Notes: a model not told the origin generated them from the letters alone. A stretch of DNA of 64,000 bases from Candidatus Dormiibacterota bacterium (GCA_035635555.1 DASQAT010000018.1:1-64000), one strand, 5' to 3'; shown: positions 18,181-27,125, numbered from the stretch's first letter. Numbers and translations: made by a program.

Positions 18181-19476
18181 GTGTCCGCGTCCCTCCGTCC
18201 TGCCGCATCTCTTCTGGTCATCGCCTCGTTTCTCGTCGGGCAGACGGGCTGTCTGACGACCAGCGTGCCGCCGGTCGGTGCGGAGGGTCCCGCCTTCAAG
18301 CCGGCGAACGACGAGCGCCGGTTGTGGGACCAGGCGAAGGAGGAGGAGCGCAAGCTCCGCGACAAGGCGACGCTGTATCAGGACCCGCTCCTGGAGGACT
18401 ACCTGAATCAGGTCGCGGGCCGCCTGGCGCCGCCCGAGGTGAAGGGGCAGGAGGCGATCCGTCTGCGGGTCCACGCGATCAAGGATCCGACCCTCAACGC
18501 CTTCACCTTTCCCACCGGCTCGATCTACGTGCACACGGGGCTCCTGGCGCGTCTGGAGAACGAGGCGCAGCTGGCGGTGGTCCTGGGCCACGAGGAGACG
18601 CACGCGACCCATCGCCACGCCCTCGAGTTCCAGCGCAGCGCGCGCAACAAGGCGATCGGGTTCTCCATCGCTTCGCTCGCCGCCAGCATCGTGATCGCCG
18701 AGCAGGCGGGGAAGAAGGCCGAGCGGGGGAACTGGGGCGGCGCCTACGTCCTGAGCCAGGTCGGCAACATCATCGCCGGGCTCGGTCTGCAGCTCGCGTA
18801 CATGGCGGCGGTCAACGGCTTCGGCCGCGAGCTGGAGCGCGAGGCGGATGAGGTCGGCCTGGAGCGCACCGTGGCGGCGGGGTACGACCCGCGCCAGGGG
18901 CCGCGCGTCTTCGAGCTCCTGAAGGACGACCGCGGGGACGACTCCAGGATGGAGATCTTCTTCTTCGGAAGCCATCCCCGGCTGGATGAGAGGATCGCCG
19001 ACATGAAGGAGATCCTGTCGACGCGCTACAGCGGCGTCGGCGGCGACGACCGCACGAAGGATACGCACGATTTCCAGATGCGCATGCGGGTCCTGGTGCG
19101 GGACGACGCGGCCGAGAACCTGCGCCTTGGGCGGCTCGGCAGCGCCGAGGCGGAGATCGGCAGGGTCCTCGACCTGACCCCGAACGATCCGGTCGCCCAC
19201 TATCTGACGGGACAGGTCGCCGAGACGCGCGCGGCGGACGCGCAGGACCGTGCCGCAGCCGACAGCCAGCTGGACAAGGCCCTCGAGGCCTACGAGCAGG
19301 CGAGCCGCCTCGACCCGCGCTATGCCGATCCCTACCGCGCCATCGGCATCATCCGGTACAAGGCCGGCGAGAAGGACGAGGCGCTCACGGCGTTCCGCCG
19401 CTACCTGGAGCTGAAGCCGGACGCGCAGGACGCCCAGCAGGTCCGGGACTACATCCTCGAGCTCGAGCCGCGCTGA
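18181..19476 (+). CDS. M48 family zinc metalloprotease with C-terminal TPRs
   Basis: A 431-residue exported protease similar to the BepA/YfgC group, which acts on outer-membrane protein assembly. The hydrophobic N-terminus ends in QTGC, a possible lipobox. The zinc site is GHEETHATHRH with His137, Glu138 and His141, and the third ligand lies in LEREADEVGLE near residue 220. A short hydrophobic stretch near 160-175 and the LSQVGNIIAGLG helix are typical. Residues about 300-431 hold TPR-like repeats. The GTG at 18181 is only 6 bases after a TAGGAT hexamer with no Shine-Dalgarno sequence, so it may be leaderless. An SDR gene follows after 25 bases. High confidence in family, moderate in role. 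Confidence 0.9.
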   Translation: MSASLRPAASLLVIASFLVGQTGCLTTSVPPVGAEGPAFKPANDERRLWDQAKEEERKLRDKATLYQDPLLEDYLNQVAGRLAPPEVKGQEAIRLRVHAIKDPTLNAFTFPTGSIYVHTGLLARLENEAQLAVVLGHEETHATHRHALEFQRSARNKAIGFSIASLAASIVIAEQAGKKAERGNWGGAYVLSQVGNIIAGLGLQLAYMAAVNGFGRELEREADEVGLERTVAAGYDPRQGPRVFELLKDDRGDDSRMEIFFFGSHPRLDERIADMKEILSTRYSGVGGDDRTKDTHDFQMRMRVLVRDDAAENLRLGRLGSAEAEIGRVLDLTPNDPVAHYLTGQVAETRAADAQDRAAADSQLDKALEAYEQASRLDPRYADPYRAIGIIRYKAGEKDEALTAFRRYLELKPDAQDAQQVRDYILELEPR

Positions 19477-19501
19477 ACCGTCGGCCGGAGGGCCTCCCCC
19501 C

Positions 19502-20302
19502 ATGGACCTCGGACTCGAAGGCCAGGCGGTCCTCCTCACCGGCGCCAGCCGGGGGATCGGCCTGGCCGCGGCGCGCGCCTTCGCCCTGGAGGGAAGCCGC
19601 ATAGCGCTGGTCGCGCGGGACGCAGCGAACCTGCGCGAGGCCGCGCGCGAAGTGCGGGAGATCCGTCGTCCCGGCTCCCCTCCGGCCACGGCGGCACCCG
19701 AGGTGATGGCGGTCGCGGCGGACGCGACGCGCGAGGAGGACGCGGCGCGCGCGGTGCGCGAGACGATCGCCCGCTTCGGGCGGGTCGATGTCCTGGTCAC
19801 GCTGGTCGGCGGCTCGCGCGGCGACCCGGGGGTCGAGGCGCCGGAGGCCGACTGGGACGCGGTCGTCTCCGCCAACCTGCGTGCGGCCGTGACCATGACG
19901 AGGCTGGTCCTCCCCTCGATGAAAGAGCGGCGGAGCGGCGCCGTCGTCCACGTCACGTCGATCTTCGGGAGAGAGTGGGGAGGGGCCGCGTCCTACATGG
20001 CGGCCAAGGCGGGACTCATCGCCTACAGCAAGGCGTGCGCCCGGGAGCTGGCCCCCCACGGTATCAGGGTCAACAACGTCGCGCCGGGCTCGACCCTGTT
20101 CCCGGGCGGCTCGTGGGATCGCCGTCGCAAGGCCGACCCCGAAGGGATCGCGGCGTTCGTGGCGCGCGAGCTGCCCCTCGGGCGCTTCGGCCACCCGGAC
20201 GAGGTGGCGGCCGCCATCCTGTTCCTGGCATCGAAGGCCGCTTCGCTGATCATCGGCGCCTGCCTGAACGTGGACGGCGGGCAGAGCCGCTCATTGATCT
20301 AG
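19502..20302 (+). CDS. Short-chain dehydrogenase/reductase
   Basis: A 266-residue classical SDR that oxidises or reduces alcohols or ketones with NAD(P). The cofactor motif TGASRGIG lies at 13-20. The catalytic residues are Ser153 in VTSIFG and Tyr165/Lys169 in SYMAAK. The C-terminal LGRFGHPDEVAAAILFLAS and LNVDGGQSRS motifs are typical. Arg38-Asp40 after the second strand cannot by itself decide between NADP and NAD. It is close to 3-oxoacyl-ACP reductase-like SDRs, but no fatty-acid gene is adjacent. It sits between the M48 protease and a TPM-domain gene on the same strand, with GGAGGG about 8 bases before the ATG. Confidence 0.92.
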   Translation: MDLGLEGQAVLLTGASRGIGLAAARAFALEGSRIALVARDAANLREAAREVREIRRPGSPPATAAPEVMAVAADATREEDAARAVRETIARFGRVDVLVTLVGGSRGDPGVEAPEADWDAVVSANLRAAVTMTRLVLPSMKERRSGAVVHVTSIFGREWGGAASYMAAKAGLIAYSKACARELAPHGIRVNNVAPGSTLFPGGSWDRRRKADPEGIAAFVARELPLGRFGHPDEVAAAILFLASKAASLIIGACLNVDGGQSRSLI

Positions 20303-20319
20303 GGGGCTCTTTGCGAGGC

Positions 20320-20961
20320 ATGAGACGAGGGTCCCTCGCCGTTCCGCTGGCGGTCCTGCTCCTGGCGACGACCGCGCGGGGCGAGGCCCGCGTCGAGCTC
20401 CCTCCTCACGACGACCGCTCCGTCTACGATCTCGCCGGCGTCGTCACTCAGGAAGACCGGCGGACCATGGAGCGGAGTCACCGCGACCTGCTCGAGAAGA
20501 CGGGGGTCGCGATCGCCGTCGTCACCTTCCCCCGCCTGGAGGGGGAGGCGCTGGAGGATCTTCTGGCGCGGGCAGGGCCGGAGTGGGGGATCGGAAGGCA
20601 GCCCGAGGATCGCGGCATCGTCGTCGCCCTGGCGATGGAGGAGCATGGGGTCATCATCGCGACCGGTCACGGCGTCGAGGAGTTCCTTCCGGACACTCGC
20701 GTCCGCACGATCATCGATCGGTACATCCTTCCCCGGCTGCAGAGAAGCGACGTCTCGCACGCGATGCTGCATGCGAGCGCCGCCCTGGTCGCCGCCGCCT
20801 CCCAGCGGTATCAAAAGGAGATCGAGGCCCCCGCGGCCACCTCGGACTCGCGGAGGATGCCGGCGCGAAGCTGGTCCGCCTCGCTCGTCGTCATTCTGTT
20901 CTTCGTAGCGCTGGCGCTGCGCCCGATGGTTCTGCGTCTGTTCGAGAGGCGCTCTCAGTAG
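20320..20961 (+). CDS. TPM-domain membrane-anchored protein
   Basis: A 213-residue exported protein. Residues 1-22 form a signal peptide. A TPM domain (Psb32/TLP18.3/MOLO-1 family) spans about 30-170, with VYDLAGVV, TGVAIAVVTFPRLEG, EWGIGRQPEDRGIVVALA and the GHGVEEFLPD loop. A C-terminal transmembrane helix at about 188-205 is followed by a short basic tail. Some family members bind calcium or have phosphatase activity, but the role is mostly unknown. The ATG at 20320 is used; a TTG at 20311, 4 bases after AGGGGG, would add three residues and is a real alternative. The 3' end overlaps the convergent membrane-protein gene by 7 bases. Confidence 0.83.
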   Translation: MRRGSLAVPLAVLLLATTARGEARVELPPHDDRSVYDLAGVVTQEDRRTMERSHRDLLEKTGVAIAVVTFPRLEGEALEDLLARAGPEWGIGRQPEDRGIVVALAMEEHGVIIATGHGVEEFLPDTRVRTIIDRYILPRLQRSDVSHAMLHASAALVAAASQRYQKEIEAPAATSDSRRMPARSWSASLVVILFFVALALRPMVLRLFERRSQ

Positions 20962-22004
20962 ACGCCCTCGACGATCTTGCGGTTGGTGTCACCCCTGCCC
21001 AGACGCCAGATATAGGCGTCCACGATGAAGTGGTGGATGTTGATCACCGCGACGGACACCAGCCTTCCGTCGAAATAGTCGAACCCCATCGCGGCGTAAG
21101 TCTTCGGCAGAAGGATGAACAGGATGCATCCGAGCCCGAGGCTGATCCCGTAGAACCAGAGCGTGTGGAACAGCCTGCCATGCGTATTTCCGGGAAGCGA
21201 CACCTGATCTTTGACGTCGAAGATGATGACGATCGCCAGGTACTGGAGCCCGTGAAAAATGGTCGCCCAGAGGAAGGCGCTCAGGGGGTCCAGCACGAAA
21301 AACCAGATGGCGTTGCTGAACACGGTCAGCAGGCTGATCAGGGGCATCGGCCCGCTTCTGGCCCGCCACACTTTGATGAACAGAAGGAAAGGCGCGACCA
21401 CGCTGAGAGCCACGAGCGCCGTCCTGAGGGAGGGGAGCAGTCCGCTGATGGAAGGAAGGAGCTCGCCGATGGGCACCGGGAGACGGGAGCCGAGGAGGTT
21501 GCCGCCCATGTAGAACAACGGGATCATGCACACCCACCGAAGCAGCTTCTTGTCGGTGCTCTCGAGGTTGCACCCCGAGCGATAGCTGTACATGACCGCC
21601 AGTCCTTAGGCCTGGGCCGCGTAGTGGTACGGAGACCAGGTCAGATAAAGAGTGTCCAGAATCCTGCCCACGCGTCCCACGTAGACGACGCAGAGCGTCA
21701 TGAGGATGATGACGATCGGCGGAACCACTTTCGACAGGAAGGGCATGGACCCGGCGGCGCCCGGCTTCGTGTACAGCCGCACGGTGGACGCCGCGAAGTG
21801 GGCCCCGTTGCTGAACAGGACGATCCCCGCCATGGCGGCCCCCGTCCCGAGAAGCTCCGACCGCATCGGGGTGAGGACGACGATCGCCGTGACGAACAGG
21901 CTCAAGCCGCCGCCGATCAGCAGGTAATCGAGCAGAGGATGGACAAAACAGCGTCCCGTCAGCGTCGTGAGAAGGCCTGGCGGGACGTGTTTCGGATTCT
22001 TCCG
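20955..22004 (-). pseudogene. Multi-pass membrane protein gene interrupted by in-frame TAA
   Basis: One reading frame encodes hydrophobic protein on both sides of a TAA at 21606-21608. The left part (21609 to about 22004) reads KHVPPGLLTTLTGRCFVHPL and then membrane segments ending WSPYHYAAQA. After TAA and GLAV it continues in the same frame with MYSYRSGC and about four more membrane segments to 20955. I judge this a single polytopic protein of about 350 codons split by one base change such as TAC or TAT to TAA. No ATG, GTG or TTG precedes the apparent N-terminus after the arginase TAG at 22005; TTG at 21905 is the first usable start. AAGGA lies 9 bases before the ATG at 21593, so separate translation of the downstream part is possible. 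Function unknown. Confidence 0.72.
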
Positions 22005-22976
22005 CTATCCGCGTCGCAGGGGGGGCTGGGGGCGCCCGCCTTTCTGACGCCTGTCGGCCAGCACGGCCAGGGACTCGAAGATGATCTGCAGCGCCAGGAA
22101 GAGAGTGACCCCGGACGGGTCGAGGGGAGGGGAGACCTCCACGATGTCCATGGCGCGCACCGGCAGGTGGCGTATCAGACCGCGTGTCAGCTCCAGAAGC
22201 TGCCGGCTCGACAGTCCCCCCGCGACCGGCGCCCCGGTGCCGGGGGCGCACGACGGGTCGGCCACGTCGATGTCGAGACTCAGGTAGATGTTGCCGACTC
22301 CGGCCAGTCTCTCGTGCGCGAGATCCACGATGGCGTCGACACCGGACCTCTCGATCACGCGCGCCGGCACGAAGCGGATCCCCTTCTCCTTCATGAAGTC
22401 GAGCTCGACCTGGTTGTAGGAGCGGGTCCCCAGGATCAGGAGGTGTTCCGGCTTCAGGCGGCTGCCGTCGAGCGCGCGCCGCATCGGACAGGCGCTCGAC
22501 AGGGGCGATCCGTCGTACGTGTCGAACAGATCGGGATGGGCGTCGAGCAGGACCAGCCCGAACCCCTCCGGAAACTGGCGTCCGAATCCCCGGACCAGGG
22601 GGATGCTGACCGAATGGTCCCCGCCGATCGACAGGAGGAAGGTATCCCGTCCGGCCATGGCGCCGAGCTTGAGGATCTGGGCCGCCGCCTCTTCGACGCG
22701 CGAGAAGTACACCTGGCGCGCGCCGTCCCCCTGCAGGCCGTCGCCGGGCGCGACGTCGCCGGCGTCGCGGACCCGCAGGAGGCCCGGGTCGACCACATAC
22801 CCTTCTTCGGAGATGGCCGGCGAGGTGGCGGAGATGTCGCGCAGCCGGCGGGGCGCTTCGGCCGCCCCGGCGCGCCAGCAGGCGGCGCCGTCGAACGGCA
22901 CCCCCAGGATGACGACGTCGTGCGGGTACTCGAGGTCGGGAAGCGCCAGGCCCCCCCAGGGGTGACGGGTGATCAT
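22005..22976 (-). CDS. Arginase/agmatinase-family ureohydrolase
   Basis: A 323-residue binuclear-manganese ureohydrolase that hydrolyses a guanidino substrate such as agmatine or arginine. All metal ligands are present: His121 in IGGDHS, Asp145/His147/Asp149 in LLDAHPDLFD, and Asp235/Asp237 in LSLDIDVADPS. Length is usual. Agmatinase, arginase, formiminoglutamase and guanidinobutyrase are hard to separate by eye; SLDIDVADPSCAPGTGAP resembles agmatinase-type enzymes. TAGAAT ends 7 bases before the ATG and no Shine-Dalgarno sequence is seen, so it may be leaderless. Its TAG stop is in the same frame as the interrupted membrane-protein gene just downstream. Confidence 0.91.
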   Translation of the reverse strand: MITRHPWGGLALPDLEYPHDVVILGVPFDGAACWRAGAAEAPRRLRDISATSPAISEEGYVVDPGLLRVRDAGDVAPGDGLQGDGARQVYFSRVEEAAAQILKLGAMAGRDTFLLSIGGDHSVSIPLVRGFGRQFPEGFGLVLLDAHPDLFDTYDGSPLSSACPMRRALDGSRLKPEHLLILGTRSYNQVELDFMKEKGIRFVPARVIERSGVDAIVDLAHERLAGVGNIYLSLDIDVADPSCAPGTGAPVAGGLSSRQLLELTRGLIRHLPVRAMDIVEVSPPLDPSGVTLFLALQIIFESLAVLADRRQKGGRPQPPLRRG

Positions 22977-22983
22977 CGTCCGG

Positions 22984-22989
22984 ATTCTA
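22984..22989 (-). promoter_or_regulatory. -10 element before the ureohydrolase gene
   Basis: TAGAAT on the minus strand, 7 bases before the ATG at 22976. The -35 is weak. It lies in a very short divergent interval with the TlpA-like gene. Confidence 0.45.
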
Positions 22990-23059
22990 CCAGCAGGGTA
23001 AGATGAGCGGTGACCGGAATCGGCGCCGATCTCTGGATCGGCGCGCGCGGGGAAAGGAC

Positions 23060-23692
23060 ATGGGTCAGGGCCCAGGAGCGGCTCCCGGTGATCGACGCGG
23101 GGCCGCGGCGTTCGCGTTCGGCCTCATCCTGGGGTCGAGCCTCGCGGCGTGCGACGCCCCTTCGCGCGCCCCCGCGTCCACCCCCGCGCGTGAGGCCGGT
23201 GCGGTCGAAGCGAGAGTCGAGTTCGCGGACCTCGATAAGATCCATGCGACCCTCCAAGGGCTGCGCGGACGGCCCCTGTTCGTCAACTTCTGGGCGACCT
23301 GGTGCGTGCCGTGCGTCGACGAGCTGCCCGCCCTGGCGGACCTGGCGCGCGAGGACGCCGTCGCGGGCGCCGGGTTTCTCGGCATCTCTCTCGACGCCTG
23401 GATCACGGGGAACGGCGCCGAGACGGAGGACAAGGTCAGGCAGGCCCTGGCCGGGTCCGGCGTTGGGTATCCCAACCTGATCTACCGGGGCGATCAGGAC
23501 CCGTTGATCGAGGGGCTGGATCTTCCCGGCCCTATTCCGTATTCGGTCCTGTACGACGGGCAAGGGAAGCGGGTGGCGAGCTGGACGGGCCCGGCCGCCA
23601 TAGAGGAGGTGCGACGGGCGATCGCCGCGGGGTTGCCGCGGACCCGGCCGACGGCTGCGGACCCGCCTCCGGCCGCGTCGGATCACCGGTGA
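23060..23692 (+). CDS. TlpA/ResA-like thioredoxin lipoprotein
   Basis: A 210-residue exported thioredoxin-fold protein, probably a membrane-anchored reductase. The signal peptide ends at SLAAC, a good lipobox. The active site FWATWCVPCVDELP is near residue 80, with the GISLDAW strand and IPYSVLYDGQGK cis-proline region after it. TlpA/ResA proteins reduce disulfides in apocytochromes or other exported proteins. The ATG at 23060 has a GGGGAAAGGA stretch before it. An ATG at 23003 would add 19 charged residues before the signal peptide and sit only 26 bases from the divergent gene, so it is less likely. The 3' end overlaps the convergent kinase-phosphatase gene by 161 bases. Confidence 0.86.
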   Translation: MGQGPGAAPGDRRGAAAFAFGLILGSSLAACDAPSRAPASTPAREAGAVEARVEFADLDKIHATLQGLRGRPLFVNFWATWCVPCVDELPALADLAREDAVAGAGFLGISLDAWITGNGAETEDKVRQALAGSGVGYPNLIYRGDQDPLIEGLDLPGPIPYSVLYDGQGKRVASWTGPAAIEEVRRAIAAGLPRTRPTAADPPPAASDHR

Positions 23693-25031
23693 CGACCGCC
23701 TCGGAGGGCAAGGCGCGCGTCTGGGCTCTCAATCCGACACCTCCGGGCAGCGACCGGCGCGGCCGGTAGTGGGCGCGCCGCGCCGCCACGGTCGTGATCT
23801 CCAGCTCCGGGTAGCGCAGGGCGGTCAGCTTCCCGCCGTACACGCAGCCGGTGTCGATGTTCAGCGTCCTGCCGATCCATTCCGGCTCCACGACCGGCGT
23901 GTGCCCGTACACCACCAGGGCCTTCCCTGTATAGCCGGCGGCCCACTTCACCCTGACCGGAAGCCCGAATCGGTCGAGGCCGCCCGTTGTCTGGCCATGG
24001 ATGGCGAAATGACGCGCTTCCGGGGACGTCTGTCCGAGATACTCGTCGGTGATCCCTGCGTGCGCCACGGCGAGGCGGCCGCGGTCCAGGACCAGGTGCG
24101 ACGGCAGGCGCAGGAGAAACTCCTCGAACTCGTCGAGAAATCGCCGACGCGCGGCCGCGGGCAAGGCCTCGATCTGGCGGATCGTCCTGAACGTGCCGGG
24201 GCTCACGCTCCGGGTGCCGTCGTGGAGACAGCCGAGGAGCGCGATCTCGTGATTGCCCGGGACGCAGAAGGCGCTGCCCGCCGCGGTCATGCGCATGACG
24301 ATGCGCGCCGCCCGCACGACGTGAGGTCCGCGGTCCACGAGGTCGCCGACGAACACGGCCCGCCGTCCCCCGGGGTGGCGGAACGGGGCGCCGGGCGCCG
24401 ACCGGCGGTAGCCGAGCCGGAGGAGAAGCCGCTCGAGCTCGTCGGCGCAGCCGTGGATGTCGCCGATGACGTCGAACGGCCCCAGTTCCTTCCGGCGATT
24501 GCACGGTGCGGAGGTCGAAACTGCCACCTGGGTGCGGCGGGCCGCGGCGGCTCCGCGCACGACGTGCACTACCGCGAATCCCTCCGAGCGCAGCCGCGGG
24601 AGGCCTCGGGCGAGACGGCGCGCCTGGTCGACGATCACGGCGCGGCCGACGCGGCGCGCGCGCCTCCTGTCGTTGGCGACGCAGGTCTCGACCGGCAGGT
24701 CCAGGACGATCGCGATGGCCGGCACGTGACGACGCGCGGACAGGGCGACGAGCGCCCGGCGGGCCCGCGGTTCCACGCTCGTGGCATCGAACACGGTCAA
24801 CAGGCCGCGCCGCAGGCGCTGTTCCGCCATCCGATGGGCCAGGAGGAAGGCCCCGGGGCTCACGCCCTGGTCGGCCTCGTCGCCCGCGAGCAGGAGGCGG
24901 CAGGCATCGGTGCTGACGATCTCGGCGGGGCGGAAGCTGCGCCGGCAGAAGCTGGACTTGCCGGACCCGGCGGGGCCGACCATGACGACGAGGCAGGGAG
25001 ACGGGACCCTCAGAATCCTGGTCCGCGGCAT
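23532..25031 (-). CDS. Polynucleotide kinase-phosphatase-like protein (no ligase domain)
   Basis: A 499-residue two-domain protein resembling bacterial Pnkp, which repairs RNA ends. Residues 13-165 are a P-loop kinase domain with GPAGSGKS at 19-26, the catalytic-type Asp in VSTDACR and an Arg-rich lid near 122-130. Residues about 186-420 are a binuclear metallophosphatase with GDIHG at 191-195, GDLVDRGP, GNHE, VAHAG and YGHTPV. The last roughly 75 residues are Pro/Arg-rich low complexity where Pnkp would have an adenylyltransferase ligase domain. No Hen1-like methyltransferase is nearby. The C-terminal 53 codons overlap the convergent TlpA-like gene. A kinase/PrpE-type phosphatase of other function is possible. 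Confidence 0.83.
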   Translation of the reverse strand: MPRTRILRVPSPCLVVMVGPAGSGKSSFCRRSFRPAEIVSTDACRLLLAGDEADQGVSPGAFLLAHRMAEQRLRRGLLTVFDATSVEPRARRALVALSARRHVPAIAIVLDLPVETCVANDRRRARRVGRAVIVDQARRLARGLPRLRSEGFAVVHVVRGAAAARRTQVAVSTSAPCNRRKELGPFDVIGDIHGCADELERLLLRLGYRRSAPGAPFRHPGGRRAVFVGDLVDRGPHVVRAARIVMRMTAAGSAFCVPGNHEIALLGCLHDGTRSVSPGTFRTIRQIEALPAAARRRFLDEFEEFLLRLPSHLVLDRGRLAVAHAGITDEYLGQTSPEARHFAIHGQTTGGLDRFGLPVRVKWAAGYTGKALVVYGHTPVVEPEWIGRTLNIDTGCVYGGKLTALRYPELEITTVAARRAHYRPRRSLPGGVGLRAQTRALPSEAVVTGDPTRPEAGPQPSAGSAATPRRSPVAPPLWRPGPSSSPPASLARRTGPNTE

Positions 25032-25073
25032 GACGACTCCGCGAGCGACAGCGGCGCTCCTTGCTGCGCGCTC

Positions 25074-27125
25074 TCAGTACGCCAGCAGGTCCTTGATGGC
25101 CTGCGCGATCTGCTCGACGCTCGGAAGAACCGCGGCCTCGAGGTTCGGAGCGAACGGCACGAAGGAATCCCTCGCCCCGACCCTGCGCACGGGCGCGTCG
25201 AGATACTCGAAACCCCGGTCGGCGAGCACGGCCGCAATCTCGCCACCCATCCCCGCGAACAGCGGAGCCTCGTGCGCCACGAGGGCGCGACCGGTTTTGG
25301 CCAGCGAGGCCAGCACCGTTTCGGTGTCCAGCGGTGCGACCGTCCTCAGATCGATCACCTCGACCGAGGGTTCCCCGCCCGCCCCGGCGGCCACCTGGCT
25401 GATCGCCTGCTGCACCATGTGCACCGCGCGTCCCCAGGCGATCACGGTCAGGTCGTCCCCCGGCCGGATGATCCGCGCCTTGCCGAAGGGAATGACGTAA
25501 TCGCGCCCCGGCTCCGGCGTCTTGGTGTACACCTGGCGGTACAGACCCTTGTGCTCGAAGAACAGGATCGGGTCGTCCATCCGGCAGGCGGCCTTGATGA
25601 GACCCTTGGCGTCGGCCGCGTTGCTGGGGTACGCCAGGTACCAGCCGGGCGTGTGGGCGTAGAGCGTCTCGGGCGACTGCGAGTGGAACGGGCCGCCCCG
25701 GATGTATCCGCCCACCGCCACGCGCACGACCATCGGGCAGGTCCAGCCCGAGGCGCTGCGCCAGCGGAGCGTCGAAATCTCGTTGCGCATTTGCATGTAG
25801 CCGGGGTAGGAGTAGTCGCCGAACTGGATCTCGACGACGGGCTTGTAGCCGCCGATCGCCATCCCCTGCGCAGCGCCGACGATGGTCGCCTCGGCGAGGG
25901 GGGAGTTCACCACGCGGCCCGGGAACGCCTCGGTCAGCCCTCGCGTCACGCCGAACACGCCCCCCTTGGGATCCTGGATGTCCTCGCCCCACATGACGAT
26001 CTTCGGGTTGGCCTCCATCTCCTCGCGCAGCCCGTGATTGATCGCCTCGACCATCGTGATCGGCTTCTCGGACACGAAATCCGGCCCGGTCTCCTGCGTG
26101 ATGACCCGATCCGCGCTGTAGATGTCGGCCGCCGCGGTCGATGCATCCGGGTAGGGAAGGGCGTCGATCCTCCGCGCCGCCTCCTCCACTTCGGCCTTGA
26201 TGCGCGCCCGCCACTCCTCCACCTCCCGGTCGGTCAGGAGCCCCATCTCGCGTACGCGCAGCTCGCTGTGGGCCAGCGGGTCCTTGCGGCGCGCCTCCTC
26301 CATGTTCTTCGGGTCGCGGTACTTCGTCTGGTCGTCCGAGGACGAGTGGGAGTCGAGCCGGACGACCATCGCCTCGACGAACAGGGGACCCCGGCCCTCG
26401 CGCAGGTCCTGCACGAGCGGCTTCAGAGTGTTGTACATCTCGGTGAAACGGGTGCCGTCGACGCGCACCGATTTCATGCCGAATCCGGCCGCCACCTGGT
26501 AGATCTGCGAGTGCGTCTGCTGCTCCTGCGGCACGCTGATGGCGTAGCCGTTGTTCTGGATCAGGAACAGGACCGGCAGCCGGTCGTGCTGCGCCTTGTT
26601 GACCGCCTCGAAGAATTCCCCTTCGGACGTCGATCCCTCGCCACCCGAGACGTACACGATCTCGTCCTTCTGGTCCGCCTTGACCGCCATTCCCATCCCG
26701 ACGGCGATCAGGAACTGCGTGCCGGTGCAGGCGGTCGGCGAGACGACGCGCAGGGCGCGGGAGGAGAAGTGCTCCGACATGTTCCGGCCGAGGGAATTGG
26801 TGTCCCCCTCGCGCGACAGCATCCCCTGGAAGATCTCGTCGAGCGGCATCCCCAGCCCGACCATGAGCGCCTTCTCGCGATAATAGGGGAAGAACCAGTC
26901 CCGTCCGGGCTGCAACAGCATGGAGACCGCGATCTGCACCTTCTCGTGCCCGCGCGCCGAGGCGTAGAACGAGCACTTGCCGGCGCGCACGAAGATGCGG
27001 CACTGCTCCTCGACGAAGTAGGCCCTGAGCATTTTCTCGTAGAGCTTGAGGAACAGGTCGGGGTTCACGCCGGGGGCCGCGGTCTTCGGGCGCGGGCGCT
27101 CCGCGGGCAATTTCCGCACAGCCAT
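25074..27125 (-). CDS. Fused alpha/beta E1 of a 2-oxoacid dehydrogenase complex
   Basis: A 683-residue thiamine-diphosphate enzyme carrying E1-alpha and E1-beta in one chain. It decarboxylates a branched-chain 2-oxoacid, pyruvate or acetoin and passes the acyl group to E2. Alpha spans about 20-330 with the ThDP motif GGEGSTSEGEFFEA from 161 through NNGYAIS near 191-197; the first acidic Mg ligand is Glu rather than Asp. The phosphorylation-loop region DSHSSSDDQTKYRD follows. Beta starts near 345 (KPITMVEAINHGLREEME) and includes VMWGEDIQDPKGGVFGVTRGL, then VNSPLAEATIVGAAQGMA. CGGAGGT lies about 6 bases before the ATG. No E2 or E3 gene is adjacent. Branched-chain specificity is the likeliest reading, not certain. 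Confidence 0.92.
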   Translation of the reverse strand: MAVRKLPAERPRPKTAAPGVNPDLFLKLYEKMLRAYFVEEQCRIFVRAGKCSFYASARGHEKVQIAVSMLLQPGRDWFFPYYREKALMVGLGMPLDEIFQGMLSREGDTNSLGRNMSEHFSSRALRVVSPTACTGTQFLIAVGMGMAVKADQKDEIVYVSGGEGSTSEGEFFEAVNKAQHDRLPVLFLIQNNGYAISVPQEQQTHSQIYQVAAGFGMKSVRVDGTRFTEMYNTLKPLVQDLREGRGPLFVEAMVVRLDSHSSSDDQTKYRDPKNMEEARRKDPLAHSELRVREMGLLTDREVEEWRARIKAEVEEAARRIDALPYPDASTAAADIYSADRVITQETGPDFVSEKPITMVEAINHGLREEMEANPKIVMWGEDIQDPKGGVFGVTRGLTEAFPGRVVNSPLAEATIVGAAQGMAIGGYKPVVEIQFGDYSYPGYMQMRNEISTLRWRSASGWTCPMVVRVAVGGYIRGGPFHSQSPETLYAHTPGWYLAYPSNAADAKGLIKAACRMDDPILFFEHKGLYRQVYTKTPEPGRDYVIPFGKARIIRPGDDLTVIAWGRAVHMVQQAISQVAAGAGGEPSVEVIDLRTVAPLDTETVLASLAKTGRALVAHEAPLFAGMGGEIAAVLADRGFEYLDAPVRRVGARDSFVPFAPNLEAAVLPSVEQIAQAIKDLLAY

